Below are positions 23,702 to 32,126 of a stretch of DNA of 64,000 bases, piece after piece (position 1 is the stretch's first letter; the number at the start of each line of letters is the position of its first letter). Origin of the DNA: Pyrinomonadaceae bacterium. GTDB lineage: Bacteria; Acidobacteriota; Blastocatellia; Pyrinomonadales; Pyrinomonadaceae. The translations under genes were made by a program, and so were the position numbers. Location: contig JAJTWY010000007.1 of NCBI GenBank assembly GCA_021463165.1, forward strand, positions 62,001 to 126,000, in the 5' to 3' direction. The notes under the pieces were generated by a model. That model did not search any database and was not told the origin of the DNA. It worked only from the letters and a program-made list of their open reading frames with translations.

Positions 23702-24271
23702 TTACAACGTTATTCCATCACACAGGATCCCGTCGACGCTCGTGTAGGCAAGCGTAACTTCCTTGAACGTATTCGTATCACGACAGTAGGAAACGCAGCT
23801 TTCGTAAGGTTTGGAGTAAATATGGAGGCTGACAGCCCGTTCACCGTATTCGGCAAGGTTTAGTATCTGATGGATAGGTTCTTCCAACTCGACAGCCGCG
23901 GCCTGACAATTCGACAGTTCGTAGGAATCGGTTTCCCGAAGCCGGCAATACCCATTCGATTCGTCCATCTCCTCTACCGCGAAGTTCTGCCCTTTCAGGC
24001 GGCCGACGGGGACGGTCATCCAGCACTTCTGATCTGAATGATCGTGAACGCGTGAAACCTGGCCTATCTCCCAGCAGATGGCCATCATCTCAAACCGCTC
24101 GTCCTTATAAATGAGGTTTCGGGTGTAGAACTCGGGACTAAAAAAGAAGAACCGGGAGATCGAATCGACATCGACCGGAGTTTCAGCGAGAAATTGATAA
24201 ACGTTCTGACAGGTAAAATCACCATCCGGGATCGCTCGGATGCCGGAGATAATCTTCTCAACGTGAGCCAT
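23702..24271 (-). CDS. Cysteine dioxygenase family protein
   Basis: A 189-residue cupin. The iron-binding facial triad is visible in SRVHDHSDQKCWMTV (two His) and SLHIYSKPYESCVSY (third His), with RNLIYKDERFEMMAICWE upstream. Type I cysteine dioxygenase oxidises cysteine to cysteine sulfinate. The Cys of the mammalian Cys-Tyr cross-link is not obviously conserved, as is usual in bacteria; 3-mercaptopropionate dioxygenase activity is an alternative. It starts an operon with the glycosyltransferase and is divergent from pdhA. Confidence 0.87.
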   Translation of the reverse strand: MAHVEKIISGIRAIPDGDFTCQNVYQFLAETPVDVDSISRFFFFSPEFYTRNLIYKDERFEMMAICWEIGQVSRVHDHSDQKCWMTVPVGRLKGQNFAVEEMDESNGYCRLRETDSYELSNCQAAAVELEEPIHQILNLAEYGERAVSLHIYSKPYESCVSYCRDTNTFKEVTLAYTSVDGILCDGITL

Positions 24272-24371
24272 ATTTTAGTGAGATTGTAGCAATTTTTTCT
24301 TGCTCAGAATAGTCTCTGGAGAAAATCTTGTGTTGCTTAGCTCCGAAGATACTACCAGTGAGACTGATCTT

Positions 24372-24400
24372 TTGAAGAAACGACGCCGTTACACTATAAT
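24372..24400 (+). promoter_or_regulatory. Strong sigma70-type promoter for the pdh operon
   Basis: TTGAAG (24372-24377) and a perfect TATAAT (24395-24400) are separated by 17 bases. The predicted start of transcription near 24407 gives a leader of about 40 bases before the TTG start of pdhA. Confidence 0.8.
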
Positions 24401-24445
24401 TTAAGTGTTTACCTGGAATCAGTAGTTAACTTGGGAGGGTTTGAT

Positions 24446-25579
24446 TTGCCTAAAGCAGCAACTATTCAGAAGACCACAGCAAGCGCCGGAAAAGTCGCAA
24501 AGAACGGCGCCTCGAAGAACGGCAAGGCCCTTGGGACCGCGGCCGCCCCTGAGTTCGCCGATGTTGACGATGCCATTGCCGAATATAATGCCAGACGATC
24601 GGCTCAACTGGCGGCGATAAAGAAGTCCGACAAGAAATTGCTCCGTGAAATGCTCTATCAAATGGTGCTCGGCCGGCGTTTTGAAGAAAAGTGTGCCGAA
24701 GTCTATCGCATGGGCAAGATCGGCGGATTTTGTCACCTGTACATTGGCCAAGAGGCGATCGGCGTTGGCTCAATGATGATGCTTGAACCGACCGATATGG
24801 TCATCACATCTTATCGAGACCACGTTCAGGCAATGATCAAAGGGATGTCGCCCGAGAGCGTGATGGCTGAACTCTACGGCCGAGAGGGCGGCTGTGTGAA
24901 GGGTAAGGGCGGCTCGATGCACATGTTCTCGAAAGATCTTGAGTTCTATGGCGGCCACGGCATCGTCGGCGGTCAGATCGGCGTCGGGACCGGGATGGCC
25001 TATGCTGCGAAATATAAGAATTCAGGTCAGGTTGTCCTTTGTTTTTTTGGCGAAGCGGCGGTGAATCAGGGCATATTTCACGAATCACTTAACATGGCCC
25101 AGCTTTGGAAACTGCCGATCATATATATCTGCGAAAATAACCAGTACGGCATGGGTACATCGCAAAAACGAGCTATGTCCTCACGCAGCATTGCCCGCAA
25201 GGCTGAGGCCTTCGAAATGGCGAATGAGTTCGTTGATGGTATGGATGTTATGGCGGTCCGAGGGGCAACGCGAAGGGCGATCGAACGTGCTCGCAAGGAT
25301 GGGTCGCCGACGCTTCTGGAGGTTAGGGCCTATCGTTACATGGGCCATTCAATGTCTGATCCTGGTAATTATCGCACCCGGGATGAGATCTTGAAATACC
25401 AGGAACGCGACCCGATAGTCTTATTTAAGGACAGTCTTAAAGAGTCTAAGGTATTGAATGACAAGGATTTCGAGAAGATTGAACAAGAGGCGAATGACGC
25501 AGTCGATCGAGCGGTCAAATTCTCGGACGAAAGTCCATACCCCAGCGAGGCTGAGTTGCTGACAGATGTCCTGACCTAG
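24446..25579 (+). CDS. pdhA: Pyruvate dehydrogenase E1 component, alpha subunit
   Basis: A 377-residue thiamine-diphosphate enzyme that decarboxylates pyruvate and, with E1beta, acetylates the E2 lipoyl group. Visible motifs are FCHLYIGQEAIGVGSMMML, GGSMHMFS, GGHGIVGGQIGVGTGMAYA, and the ThDP motif FFGEAAVNQGIFHESLNMA (GDG-like GEA...N). An Ala/Lys-rich N-terminal tail of about 45 residues precedes the domain. GGGAGGG seven bases upstream favours the TTG at 24446 over the in-frame TTG at 24431. First gene of the pdh cluster. Confidence 0.93.
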   Translation: MPKAATIQKTTASAGKVAKNGASKNGKALGTAAAPEFADVDDAIAEYNARRSAQLAAIKKSDKKLLREMLYQMVLGRRFEEKCAEVYRMGKIGGFCHLYIGQEAIGVGSMMMLEPTDMVITSYRDHVQAMIKGMSPESVMAELYGREGGCVKGKGGSMHMFSKDLEFYGGHGIVGGQIGVGTGMAYAAKYKNSGQVVLCFFGEAAVNQGIFHESLNMAQLWKLPIIYICENNQYGMGTSQKRAMSSRSIARKAEAFEMANEFVDGMDVMAVRGATRRAIERARKDGSPTLLEVRAYRYMGHSMSDPGNYRTRDEILKYQERDPIVLFKDSLKESKVLNDKDFEKIEQEANDAVDRAVKFSDESPYPSEAELLTDVLT

Positions 25580-25664
25580 GACGATCGTGGTTTTTACAAG
25601 TAGTTTTCTGAAAAATTCTGAGATTGCGATAGTGGTAGAGATAACGGAAAGAAAGTGTTGAATT

Positions 25665-26648
25665 ATGGCGGTTTTGACGATTCGCGATGCCCTGAACGAG
25701 GCACTGCGTGAAGAAATTATCAGAGATGAGAACGTTTTCGTAATGGGCGAGGAGGTCGCTGAATATGACGGTGCGTACAAGGTTACTCGCGGCCTCTGGA
25801 AAGAGTTTGGCGATAAGCGTGTCGTCGATACGCCGATCACCGAGCTTGGTTTCGCAGCTATCGGCGTCGGTGCCGCTATGGCGGGTCTCAGGCCGGTTAT
25901 CGAGTTCATGACGTGGAACTTCTCGATCCTTGCCGCGGACCAGATAATTAACCACGCGGCGAAGATGCTTTACATGTCCGGCGGCCAGTTCAAGGTGCCG
26001 ATCGTTTTCCGCGGCCCGAACGGCTCGGCATATCAGGTCTCGTCGCAGCATTCACAGGCTCTTGAGGCACTCTACGCAAATTTCCCCGGGCTGAAGGTAG
26101 TGATGCCCTCGACCCCTGCCGATGCGAAGGGCCTTCTGAAATCGGCCATTCGCGACGACAATCCCGTTATGTTCCTCGAACAGGAACGAATGTATGGTAT
26201 CAAGGGCGAAGTTCCCGAGGAAGACGATTTTCTGATCCCACTCGGTGTCGCCGACGTCAAGCGTGAAGGTAAAGATTGCACGATCGTCGCCCGTTCGATG
26301 ACCGTTCCGATGGCCCTGCAGGCTGCCGAACAGATACAAAATGAGTTTGACGTGTCGGTCGAGGTGATCGACCCACGAACTATTAAACCGCTCGACGTAG
26401 ATGCGATCGTTGGTTCAGTAAAGAAAACGAACCGCCTCGTTGTCGTCGAGGAATCGCACGCGTTTGCCAGCGTCGGAGCCGAGATATCGCACCAGATCAT
26501 GGAGAATGCGTTCGACTATCTCGACGCCCCCGTTAAACGCATCTCAACTGCCGAAACGCCAATGCCTTACGCTAAGAATCTTGAAGCTCTGGCTCTACCG
26601 AGCGTTGAAAAGATCGTGGCGGCGGTAAAGGACGTTTGCTATTTATAA
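25665..26648 (+). CDS. pdhB: Pyruvate dehydrogenase E1 component, beta subunit
   Basis: A 327-residue E1beta. VLTIRDALNEALREEIIRDE, VFVMGEEVAEYDGAYKVT (the ThDP-activating Glu), DTPITELGFAAIGVGAAMAG, HSQALEALYANFPGLKVVMP and the C-terminal VVVEESHAFASVGAEI are typical of pyruvate/branched-chain oxoacid dehydrogenases. It pairs with the alpha subunit encoded 85 bases upstream. The downstream GIY-YIG-like gene separates it from E2. Confidence 0.95.
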   Translation: MAVLTIRDALNEALREEIIRDENVFVMGEEVAEYDGAYKVTRGLWKEFGDKRVVDTPITELGFAAIGVGAAMAGLRPVIEFMTWNFSILAADQIINHAAKMLYMSGGQFKVPIVFRGPNGSAYQVSSQHSQALEALYANFPGLKVVMPSTPADAKGLLKSAIRDDNPVMFLEQERMYGIKGEVPEEDDFLIPLGVADVKREGKDCTIVARSMTVPMALQAAEQIQNEFDVSVEVIDPRTIKPLDVDAIVGSVKKTNRLVVVEESHAFASVGAEISHQIMENAFDYLDAPVKRISTAETPMPYAKNLEALALPSVEKIVAAVKDVCYL

Positions 26649-26682
26649 GGTGAGAAAGTTAGTTGGATAGCTTTGCAAGTCT

Positions 26683-27084
26683 GTGATCGATAGGAAAGCG
26701 GCGATCCGCGAATACAAAATGTCACATCGCCCGATGGGCGTATTTCAGGTTCGAAATATTGTGAGCGGAAGGGTGTTGGTCGATTCCAGCATCAATGTCC
26801 CCGGCAGGATCAATCGGCATCGTTTGCAGCTCGACCTAGGATCGCACCCAAACAAGGAGCTGCAGGTTGACTGGAAGGCTCTCGGTGGGGATGCTTTTGC
26901 ATTTGAGACTTTGGAACCGGTCGAGCCTCGCACAATCCCGAATTATGACTACGTGGCCGATCTCAGGGTTTTGGAAGACCTTTGGATCGAACGGACGGAA
27001 CAGAACGGCGACAAGCTCTACAATGAGAAAAAGCTTACTCGCGAAGAACGGATGCGGAAGATCGCCGCAAATCGCAAACTATAG
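26683..27084 (+). CDS. GIY-YIG nuclease-like protein (degenerate)
   Basis: A 133-residue protein of the stand-alone GIY-YIG-like group found with the pattern MGVFQVRNIVSGRVLVDSS, then RHRLQLDLGSHPNKELQVDW and FAFETLEPVEP. The usual GIY and YIG strings are replaced by GVF and VLV; the SHPNKELQ-W segment and downstream Glu are kept, so nuclease activity is uncertain. The start is a GTG at 26683 with weak upstream signal; ATG 26719 is an alternative. It is inserted between pdhB and pdhC on the same strand, with gaps of about 34 and 24 bases. Confidence 0.65.
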   Translation: MIDRKAAIREYKMSHRPMGVFQVRNIVSGRVLVDSSINVPGRINRHRLQLDLGSHPNKELQVDWKALGGDAFAFETLEPVEPRTIPNYDYVADLRVLEDLWIERTEQNGDKLYNEKKLTREERMRKIAANRKL

Positions 27085-27108
27085 AAATTCAGATCTTTTC
27101 TACTCGAT

Positions 27109-28371
27109 ATGGCTGAAAAATTCTTAATGCCGAAGCTCTCCCCCACGATGGAAGAAGGGCAGATCGCGCGCTGGGTCAAAAGCGAAGGTGAAGATTACGA
27201 CGCGGGCGAAACCCTAGCTGAGGTCGATACGGACAAGGCCACAATGGAAATGACCGCACTTTCGGCAGGTACCTTGTTGAAGATCATCAAAGGTGCGGGC
27301 GACACCGCGGCGCTTGGCGAGGCGATCGCAATTATCGGGAAAGCCGGCGAAGACATTTCAGGCTTGTTGAACGACTTGTCCTCCAATGGTGGTTCCGCAG
27401 CGCCAAAGACCGAGGTAAAAGCCGCCGAAACGCCGAAACCTGTGGAAGCATCGCAACCTGAACCGGCCGCGGCCGGTCCAGCACCTGTCATAGGTGGTCG
27501 AATGATCGTTTCGCCGATCGCTGCAAAGATGGCGGCGGAGAACGGGATCGATTTGCAACGCATCTCAGGCACTGGCCCGAACGGACGAATTATCAAGCGG
27601 GACATCGAGGACGCGTTAGCCGCCGGAGTCGCGCCGGTTTCAAGGCCTTCGCGTCCGTTCGTCGCATCAACCGTGATTGGGGCGGCGGGCTATCGCGATG
27701 AAACGACATCGAAGATTCGTCAGGTCATCGCATCCCGACTCGCCGAATCGATCGGCCCGATCCCGACTTTCTATCTGACCGTCGATGTCGAGATGGACAA
27801 TGTCCTCGAACTGCGAAGATCCGTTAACGCCGCCGTTAGCGAAGAGCAGAAGGTAAGCGTCAACGACATAATCGTCAAAGCCGCATCGATGGCTTTGATG
27901 AAGCATCCTTGGGCGAATTCGTCCTATCAGGACGACACCGTGCGCTTTTATGACCAGGCCGACATTGGTGTCGCTGTGGCTATCGAGGACGGGTTGATCA
28001 CTCCGGTAATTCGCGGAGCCAATTTGAAAGGATTTGTCGAAATTTCTGCCGAGATCAAGGACCTCGCTGCGAAAGCCAAGGCAAAGAAATTGCAGCCGGA
28101 AGAATACACGGGAGCGACGTTCTCGATCTCAAATCTCGGAATGTTCGGCATCAAAGAATTCACAGCGATCATCAACCCCCCTGAGGCTGGTATTCTCGCG
28201 ATCGGCGGGGCTACACCAACACCCGTCGTGCACAACGGCGCGATCGTGATCCGCAGCATTATGAACGTCACGATGTCGTGCGATCACCGGGTCATAGACG
28301 GTGCTACGGGCGCGAAGTTTCTTCAAACGTTCAAGCAAATGCTTGAACAGCCGGGCATGATGCTCGCGTGA
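27109..28371 (+). CDS. pdhC: Dihydrolipoyllysine acetyltransferase (PDH E2)
   Basis: A 420-residue E2. Residues 1-80 are a lipoyl domain with the lipoylated Lys in VDTDKATMEMTAL; a Pro/Ala/Glu linker (about 95-125) follows; then the E3/E1-binding domain VSPIAAKMAAENGIDLQRIS; and a C-terminal catalytic CAT domain ending in MSCDHRVIDGATGAKFLQTF (catalytic His in the DHRxxDG motif). It transfers acetyl from lipoamide to CoA. The E3 dihydrolipoamide dehydrogenase is not in the window. The DMT transporter starts one base after its stop. Confidence 0.95.
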   Translation: MAEKFLMPKLSPTMEEGQIARWVKSEGEDYDAGETLAEVDTDKATMEMTALSAGTLLKIIKGAGDTAALGEAIAIIGKAGEDISGLLNDLSSNGGSAAPKTEVKAAETPKPVEASQPEPAAAGPAPVIGGRMIVSPIAAKMAAENGIDLQRISGTGPNGRIIKRDIEDALAAGVAPVSRPSRPFVASTVIGAAGYRDETTSKIRQVIASRLAESIGPIPTFYLTVDVEMDNVLELRRSVNAAVSEEQKVSVNDIIVKAASMALMKHPWANSSYQDDTVRFYDQADIGVAVAIEDGLITPVIRGANLKGFVEISAEIKDLAAKAKAKKLQPEEYTGATFSISNLGMFGIKEFTAIINPPEAGILAIGGATPTPVVHNGAIVIRSIMNVTMSCDHRVIDGATGAKFLQTFKQMLEQPGMMLA

Positions 28372-28372
28372 A

Positions 28373-29272
28373 ATGGCCGACTCCGACCGACCCCTTGCTG
28401 CATATCTCGCACTGATCGGAGTCCAACTCTCATTCGGGTCATTCCCGGTCGTCGGGAAAATTGCTCTTGCCGTCATTCCAGCCGTGGGAATGGTCGGGTT
28501 TCGCGTTGGGCTGACGACTTTGATATTTGTGCTCGTTCAGTCATTGCGGCGCCGTTTCTGGCTTCAAGATCGTGATGATTATCTAAAGCTCGCCGGTATA
28601 AGCCTGCTTGCGGTGACATTTAACCAGCTCCTTTTCACCACGGGCCTTTCTCTCACAAAAGCGTCAAATACTTCGCTCATCTCAGTTACGATACCGATCT
28701 TTGCAATGACCGTGGGATACATACTGGGCACTGAAAGGCTTCGGCCCATGAAGGTCGGCGGCATTCTGCTGGCGTGCGTCGGCGTTATCCTTCTTATCGA
28801 TCCAAGAAACGCCTCGTTCTCTTCCGAAACAACGATCGGTGACATCCTTATCGTCCTCAATTCCCTTTCGTACGGCGCGTATGTCGCGATCTCAAAGGGC
28901 ATCGTAATGCGCAACGGTGCATTTCGTTCAATAATGTGGATATTCCTCTTCGCGTCCATTGTCTGCGTACCGCTCGGAGTTTATTCAATGCGAACGGTCG
29001 ATCTATCCTCGGTTGAACCAGCGATATGGCTATGCCTTGCCTACACTGCGATCATCGGTACGCTTGTCCCGTATTTCCTGAACGCGTGGGCTCTGGCCCG
29101 CGTGGATTCGACAACGGTTGCGGTCTTTGTATACCTCCAGCCGGTAATCGGATTTATGCTGGCGGTCGTCTTCCTGGGCGAACACGTCGGACTTCACTTT
29201 ATTGCAGCCGCATCATTTGTATTCGTGGGGCTCTACCTGGTAACAAAGAAATTCGCGGCGGCTGAAACGTGA
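28373..29272 (+). CDS. EamA/DMT-superfamily transporter
   Basis: A 299-residue protein with ten predicted helices in two EamA repeats: residues about 5-140 (LALIGVQLSFGSFPVVGK to GVILLIDP) and 150-295 (DILIVLNSLSYGAYVAISK to FVFVGLYLVTKK). Such proteins export amino acids, purines or other metabolites; the substrate is unknown. It starts one base after pdhC, so it is at least partly co-transcribed with the pdh operon. Confidence 0.88.
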   Translation: MADSDRPLAAYLALIGVQLSFGSFPVVGKIALAVIPAVGMVGFRVGLTTLIFVLVQSLRRRFWLQDRDDYLKLAGISLLAVTFNQLLFTTGLSLTKASNTSLISVTIPIFAMTVGYILGTERLRPMKVGGILLACVGVILLIDPRNASFSSETTIGDILIVLNSLSYGAYVAISKGIVMRNGAFRSIMWIFLFASIVCVPLGVYSMRTVDLSSVEPAIWLCLAYTAIIGTLVPYFLNAWALARVDSTTVAVFVYLQPVIGFMLAVVFLGEHVGLHFIAAASFVFVGLYLVTKKFAAAET

Positions 29273-29299
29273 GGTTGCGTTTTGCGTAGTTACGGCATC

Positions 29300-29305
29300 T
29301 AATAT
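29300..29305 (+). promoter_or_regulatory. -10 box for the STAS gene, leaderless
   Basis: TAATAT ends six bases before the ATG at 29312, and no Shine-Dalgarno sequence is present; TTGCGT at 29275-29280 is a possible -35 with a long 19-base spacer. Confidence 0.4.
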
Positions 29306-29311
29306 CTCAAA

Positions 29312-29593
29312 ATGCCAACACAGATCAATCAGATTAGGGACGAGTACAACGGAGTGACCATCCTGCGTGTCGAAGGCGACATGCTCATCGACGATGCGAT
29401 CCTTATAAAGCGAATAGCGCAAAGTCTGAAAGAAGAGACCGGCGACAAGCTCGTCCTCGACCTGGCCGATCTCGATTTCCTCGATAGCGAGGCAGCCTCC
29501 GTCCTTAGGAACCTCGAAGATATGGGCGAGATCGAGCTTCAGGGGCTTGAGATCTTCTTACAGTCAGCGATCGACATGGCCGAAAGGGCTTGA
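29312..29593 (+). CDS. STAS-domain protein (anti-sigma factor antagonist-like)
   Basis: A 93-residue STAS fold: YNGVTILRVEGDMLIDDAIL, then KLVLDLADLDFLDSEAASVL and a terminal amphipathic helix (LEIFLQSAIDMAERA). The Asp-Ser pair in FLDSEAA is the position phosphorylated in SpoIIAA-type antagonists. A partner-switching kinase or phosphatase is not nearby, so its sigma-factor link is an inference. It lies between the DMT transporter and lpxD. Confidence 0.82.
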   Translation: MPTQINQIRDEYNGVTILRVEGDMLIDDAILIKRIAQSLKEETGDKLVLDLADLDFLDSEAASVLRNLEDMGEIELQGLEIFLQSAIDMAERA

Positions 29594-29617
29594 TCGATCC
29601 TGTAGGGCGAACCAGGT

Positions 29618-29637
29618 GTCGAAGTGCCTACTTCGAC
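29618..29637. other. 8-bp hairpin between the STAS gene and lpxD
   Basis: GTCGAAGT and ACTTCGAC form a perfect 8-bp stem with a GCCT loop. No T run follows, so a factor-assisted terminator or operator is possible. The 124-base gap holds no gene. Confidence 0.4.
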
Positions 29638-29717
29638 TGTCTTGACTTGCGAACGAATCCTTCCGCGAACCATGCCTTCGGCTGACTTTTGCACGGAAAC
29701 GAACTACATTGTTAATA

Positions 29718-30743
29718 ATGAAGACCCAGTTGATAGCTGATTTTCTGTCTGCTGAATTGGTCGGTGATCCGGGGGTCGAAATCCGCTCGGTTGCGGATGT
29801 CAGCAACGCCGGATCAGATCAGATCGCCTTTGCTGAGAATGCCGGCTCAGCCGCTGGTTCCGCCGCGGGATGTCTGCTCATTCCTCTCGATGCAAGCGTC
29901 GAAACGAAAGCCTGTGTGATACGGATCGCTGACCCGAAGCTCGCATTCGCACGCGTAGCCGAGAAGCTTCACCCAGCCAAAATACGACCCGCCGAAATCC
30001 ATCCATCTGCAGTCATCTCCGAAACCGCCCGGATCGGAAAGAACGTTTTTGTAGGGGCATTTGCTGCTATTGGCGAAGGATCGACCATCGGTGACAGCAC
30101 GCAGTTACTTGTCGGAGCGAAGGTTGGTGAGAACGTAGTCATTGGTAAAAGCTGCATACTTCATCCGAACGTAACGATAGAGGATGGCTGTACGCTCGGA
30201 GATAACGTCATTCTGCACACCGGAGTTGTCATAGGTGCAGATGGATTCGGTTACGTTCGTGATAGGGATGGTTACGTCAAATTCCCGCAGGTTGGCACTG
30301 TTATCATCGAGAATGATGTCGAGATCGGGGCGAATTCGTGCGTCGACCGCGGAGCTCTCGGCGAAACCCGGATCGGCTCGGGAACTAAGATCGACAACCT
30401 CGTCCAGATCGCCCATAACGTGCAGGTCGGTAGACGGGTTGTGATAGCGGCACAAACGGGGATATCGGGAAGTTGCGTGGTCGAGGATGGCGTCGTAATT
30501 GCAGGCCAGGTCGGCATCGCAGATCATGCGACGATCAGGTCCGGTGCCGTGCTTGGAGCTCAGGCAGGCATATTACCCGGGAAGATCGTCCGGCCGGGCG
30601 TCTGGTGGGGCACACCTGTTCAGCCGCTGGATGATTTTAAGCGTCAGAACGCTCATGTTAAGGGCCTCGAACGCCTAAAAGCCGAAGTGAAGGCCATTCG
30701 CGACAAGCTGGACGTATTTCTTGCGGCCATGAAGGATAACTAG
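29718..30743 (+). CDS. lpxD: UDP-3-O-acylglucosamine N-acyltransferase
   Basis: A 341-residue trimeric acyltransferase that adds the second acyl chain in lipid A synthesis, using acyl-ACP. The N-terminal uridine-binding domain ([15 protein letters not shown]) is followed by a left-handed beta helix with hexapeptide repeats ([45 protein letters not shown]); the catalytic His is expected in the IAHNV motif. The ATG at 29718 is chosen over a TTG at 29709. Its stop overlaps that of lpxB on the opposite strand. Confidence 0.95.
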   Translation: MKTQLIADFLSAELVGDPGVEIRSVADVSNAGSDQIAFAENAGSAAGSAAGCLLIPLDASVETKACVIRIADPKLAFARVAEKLHPAKIRPAEIHPSAVISETARIGKNVFVGAFAAIGEGSTIGDSTQLLVGAKVGENVVIGKSCILHPNVTIEDGCTLGDNVILHTGVVIGADGFGYVRDRDGYVKFPQVGTVIIENDVEIGANSCVDRGALGETRIGSGTKIDNLVQIAHNVQVGRRVVIAAQTGISGSCVVEDGVVIAGQVGIADHATIRSGAVLGAQAGILPGKIVRPGVWWGTPVQPLDDFKRQNAHVKGLERLKAEVKAIRDKLDVFLAAMKDN

Positions 30744-31909
30744 GCGTCACGCCTATCGAGCATTGCCAAGATAACTTCAGCCGCCCGCTCGGATGCACCG
30801 CCCTCGCCAAGCTTTTTCGCAGCTTCGGAGAGCTCGGCCCGGACACGCCGGTTCTCGACGGGATCGAGCAATCGCAGCACCTCGGCGGCAGCCGAATCTG
30901 GGCTGAACTCGTTTTGGACCATTTCCGTGGCGATCCTTTTTCCTGCAATAAGATTGATCAACCCGATATGCTCAACCGAGATCAAGGGCTTTAACAAGAT
31001 GTAATTCAGTAGGGAGGAACGATAGACGATGACCATCGGAACTCCGATGATGCCCGCTTCCAATGTCGCCGTTCCGCTGGTCACGATCGCCGCGTCGGAT
31101 GCAGCAAGAGCGTCATAGGTTTCGTCAGCAACCACTCGTACCGTGGCGGCCGGCTTCATCTGAGCAAGCAAATTTTCGGCATCGACACGATTCCTGCCGG
31201 ACCTTACGGCAATGGTGAACTGCACATTCGATACCTCCTTCGATATCAGTTCGGCGGCTCTTAGCATTACGGGAAGGATGCGGACGATCTCCTTCTGACG
31301 ACTGCCCGGCAGCATCGCGACGATCTGTTTCGCAGGATCAAGGCTGTGCTTCTCGCCGAACTCTTTTCGCGATACGGTCGGCCTCACCTCGTTCGCAAGC
31401 GGATTCCCGACAAATTCAACCTTTTTGAACCCCCGCTGTGAATACCATTCCTTCTCAAACGGAAGGATCGTCAGAAGTATATCGACATATTTTTCGATAG
31501 CCTTCACTCTGTGGCTCCGCCAAGCCCAAAGCTGGGGCGAAATAAAATAGACAACCTTTAACCCCTGTTTTTTCAAGTATTTGGCTAGTCGAAGATTAAA
31601 ATCAGGAAAATCAACCAGGATCACCATGTCGGGCTTGCGTTCCATTGCGGCGCTACTAAGACGCCTAAACGCCGAAAGGAACATCGGCAAAGCCTTTGCG
31701 ATCTCAAGCACCCCAACGATCGCCAACTCATCTGACTCGACAACCGCTTCCACTCCGACATCACGCATCTTGGGTCCCGCGGCACCAAAAAATTCGAGAT
31801 CCCTGTTCCTGGCGCTGGCTCTCATCGCTGTCACCAGTCTTGCGGCGTGGCGGTCGCCCGAGGCCTCGCCGGCAACTATCAGGAATTTGGCCTTATCGGT
31901 GTTCACCAT
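30740..31909 (-). CDS. lpxB: Lipid-A-disaccharide synthase
   Basis: An approximately 389-residue GT-B (family GT19) enzyme that joins UDP-diacylglucosamine and lipid X. It begins [19 protein letters not shown] and has [56 protein letters not shown] and [17 protein letters not shown], all diagnostic. The start at 31909 is chosen because the family starts two to six residues before the KFLIVAGE strand; ATG 31951 is in frame too. It converges with lpxD with the stop codons overlapping by three bases. Confidence 0.95.
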   Translation of the reverse strand: MVNTDKAKFLIVAGEASGDRHAARLVTAMRASARNRDLEFFGAAGPKMRDVGVEAVVESDELAIVGVLEIAKALPMFLSAFRRLSSAAMERKPDMVILVDFPDFNLRLAKYLKKQGLKVVYFISPQLWAWRSHRVKAIEKYVDILLTILPFEKEWYSQRGFKKVEFVGNPLANEVRPTVSRKEFGEKHSLDPAKQIVAMLPGSRQKEIVRILPVMLRAAELISKEVSNVQFTIAVRSGRNRVDAENLLAQMKPAATVRVVADETYDALAASDAAIVTSGTATLEAGIIGVPMVIVYRSSLLNYILLKPLISVEHIGLINLIAGKRIATEMVQNEFSPDSAAAEVLRLLDPVENRRVRAELSEAAKKLGEGGASERAAEVILAMLDRRDA

Positions 31910-31951
31910 TAGATCAGACTCAATCATCATATCCGCAAACGGAAATGACAA

Positions 31952-32126
31952 CCCAGCCGCGAAGTTGCCGCATCAAACCCATTGATTTTATTTACTTTCG
32001 TCTTTTAGGTGCTTGCAGAACACCACACCAGCTAATAAAATTGAGTGTTTTGAGTGATCTGTCGGGTGGCTCAGCGGTGAGTTCCATTGCCGCATCAAAT
32101 AGCTTTTTGTCCTTTGGAGGATCTTA
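31952..32126. other. Divergent intergenic region, lpxB / secreted-protein gene
   Basis: A region of 175 bases without a convincing gene. It holds a 13-base direct repeat, TTGCCGCATCAAA, at 31965-31977 and 32087-32099, 122 bases apart. GGAGG at 32116-32120 is the ribosome-binding site of the downstream GTG start. Confidence 0.4.
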
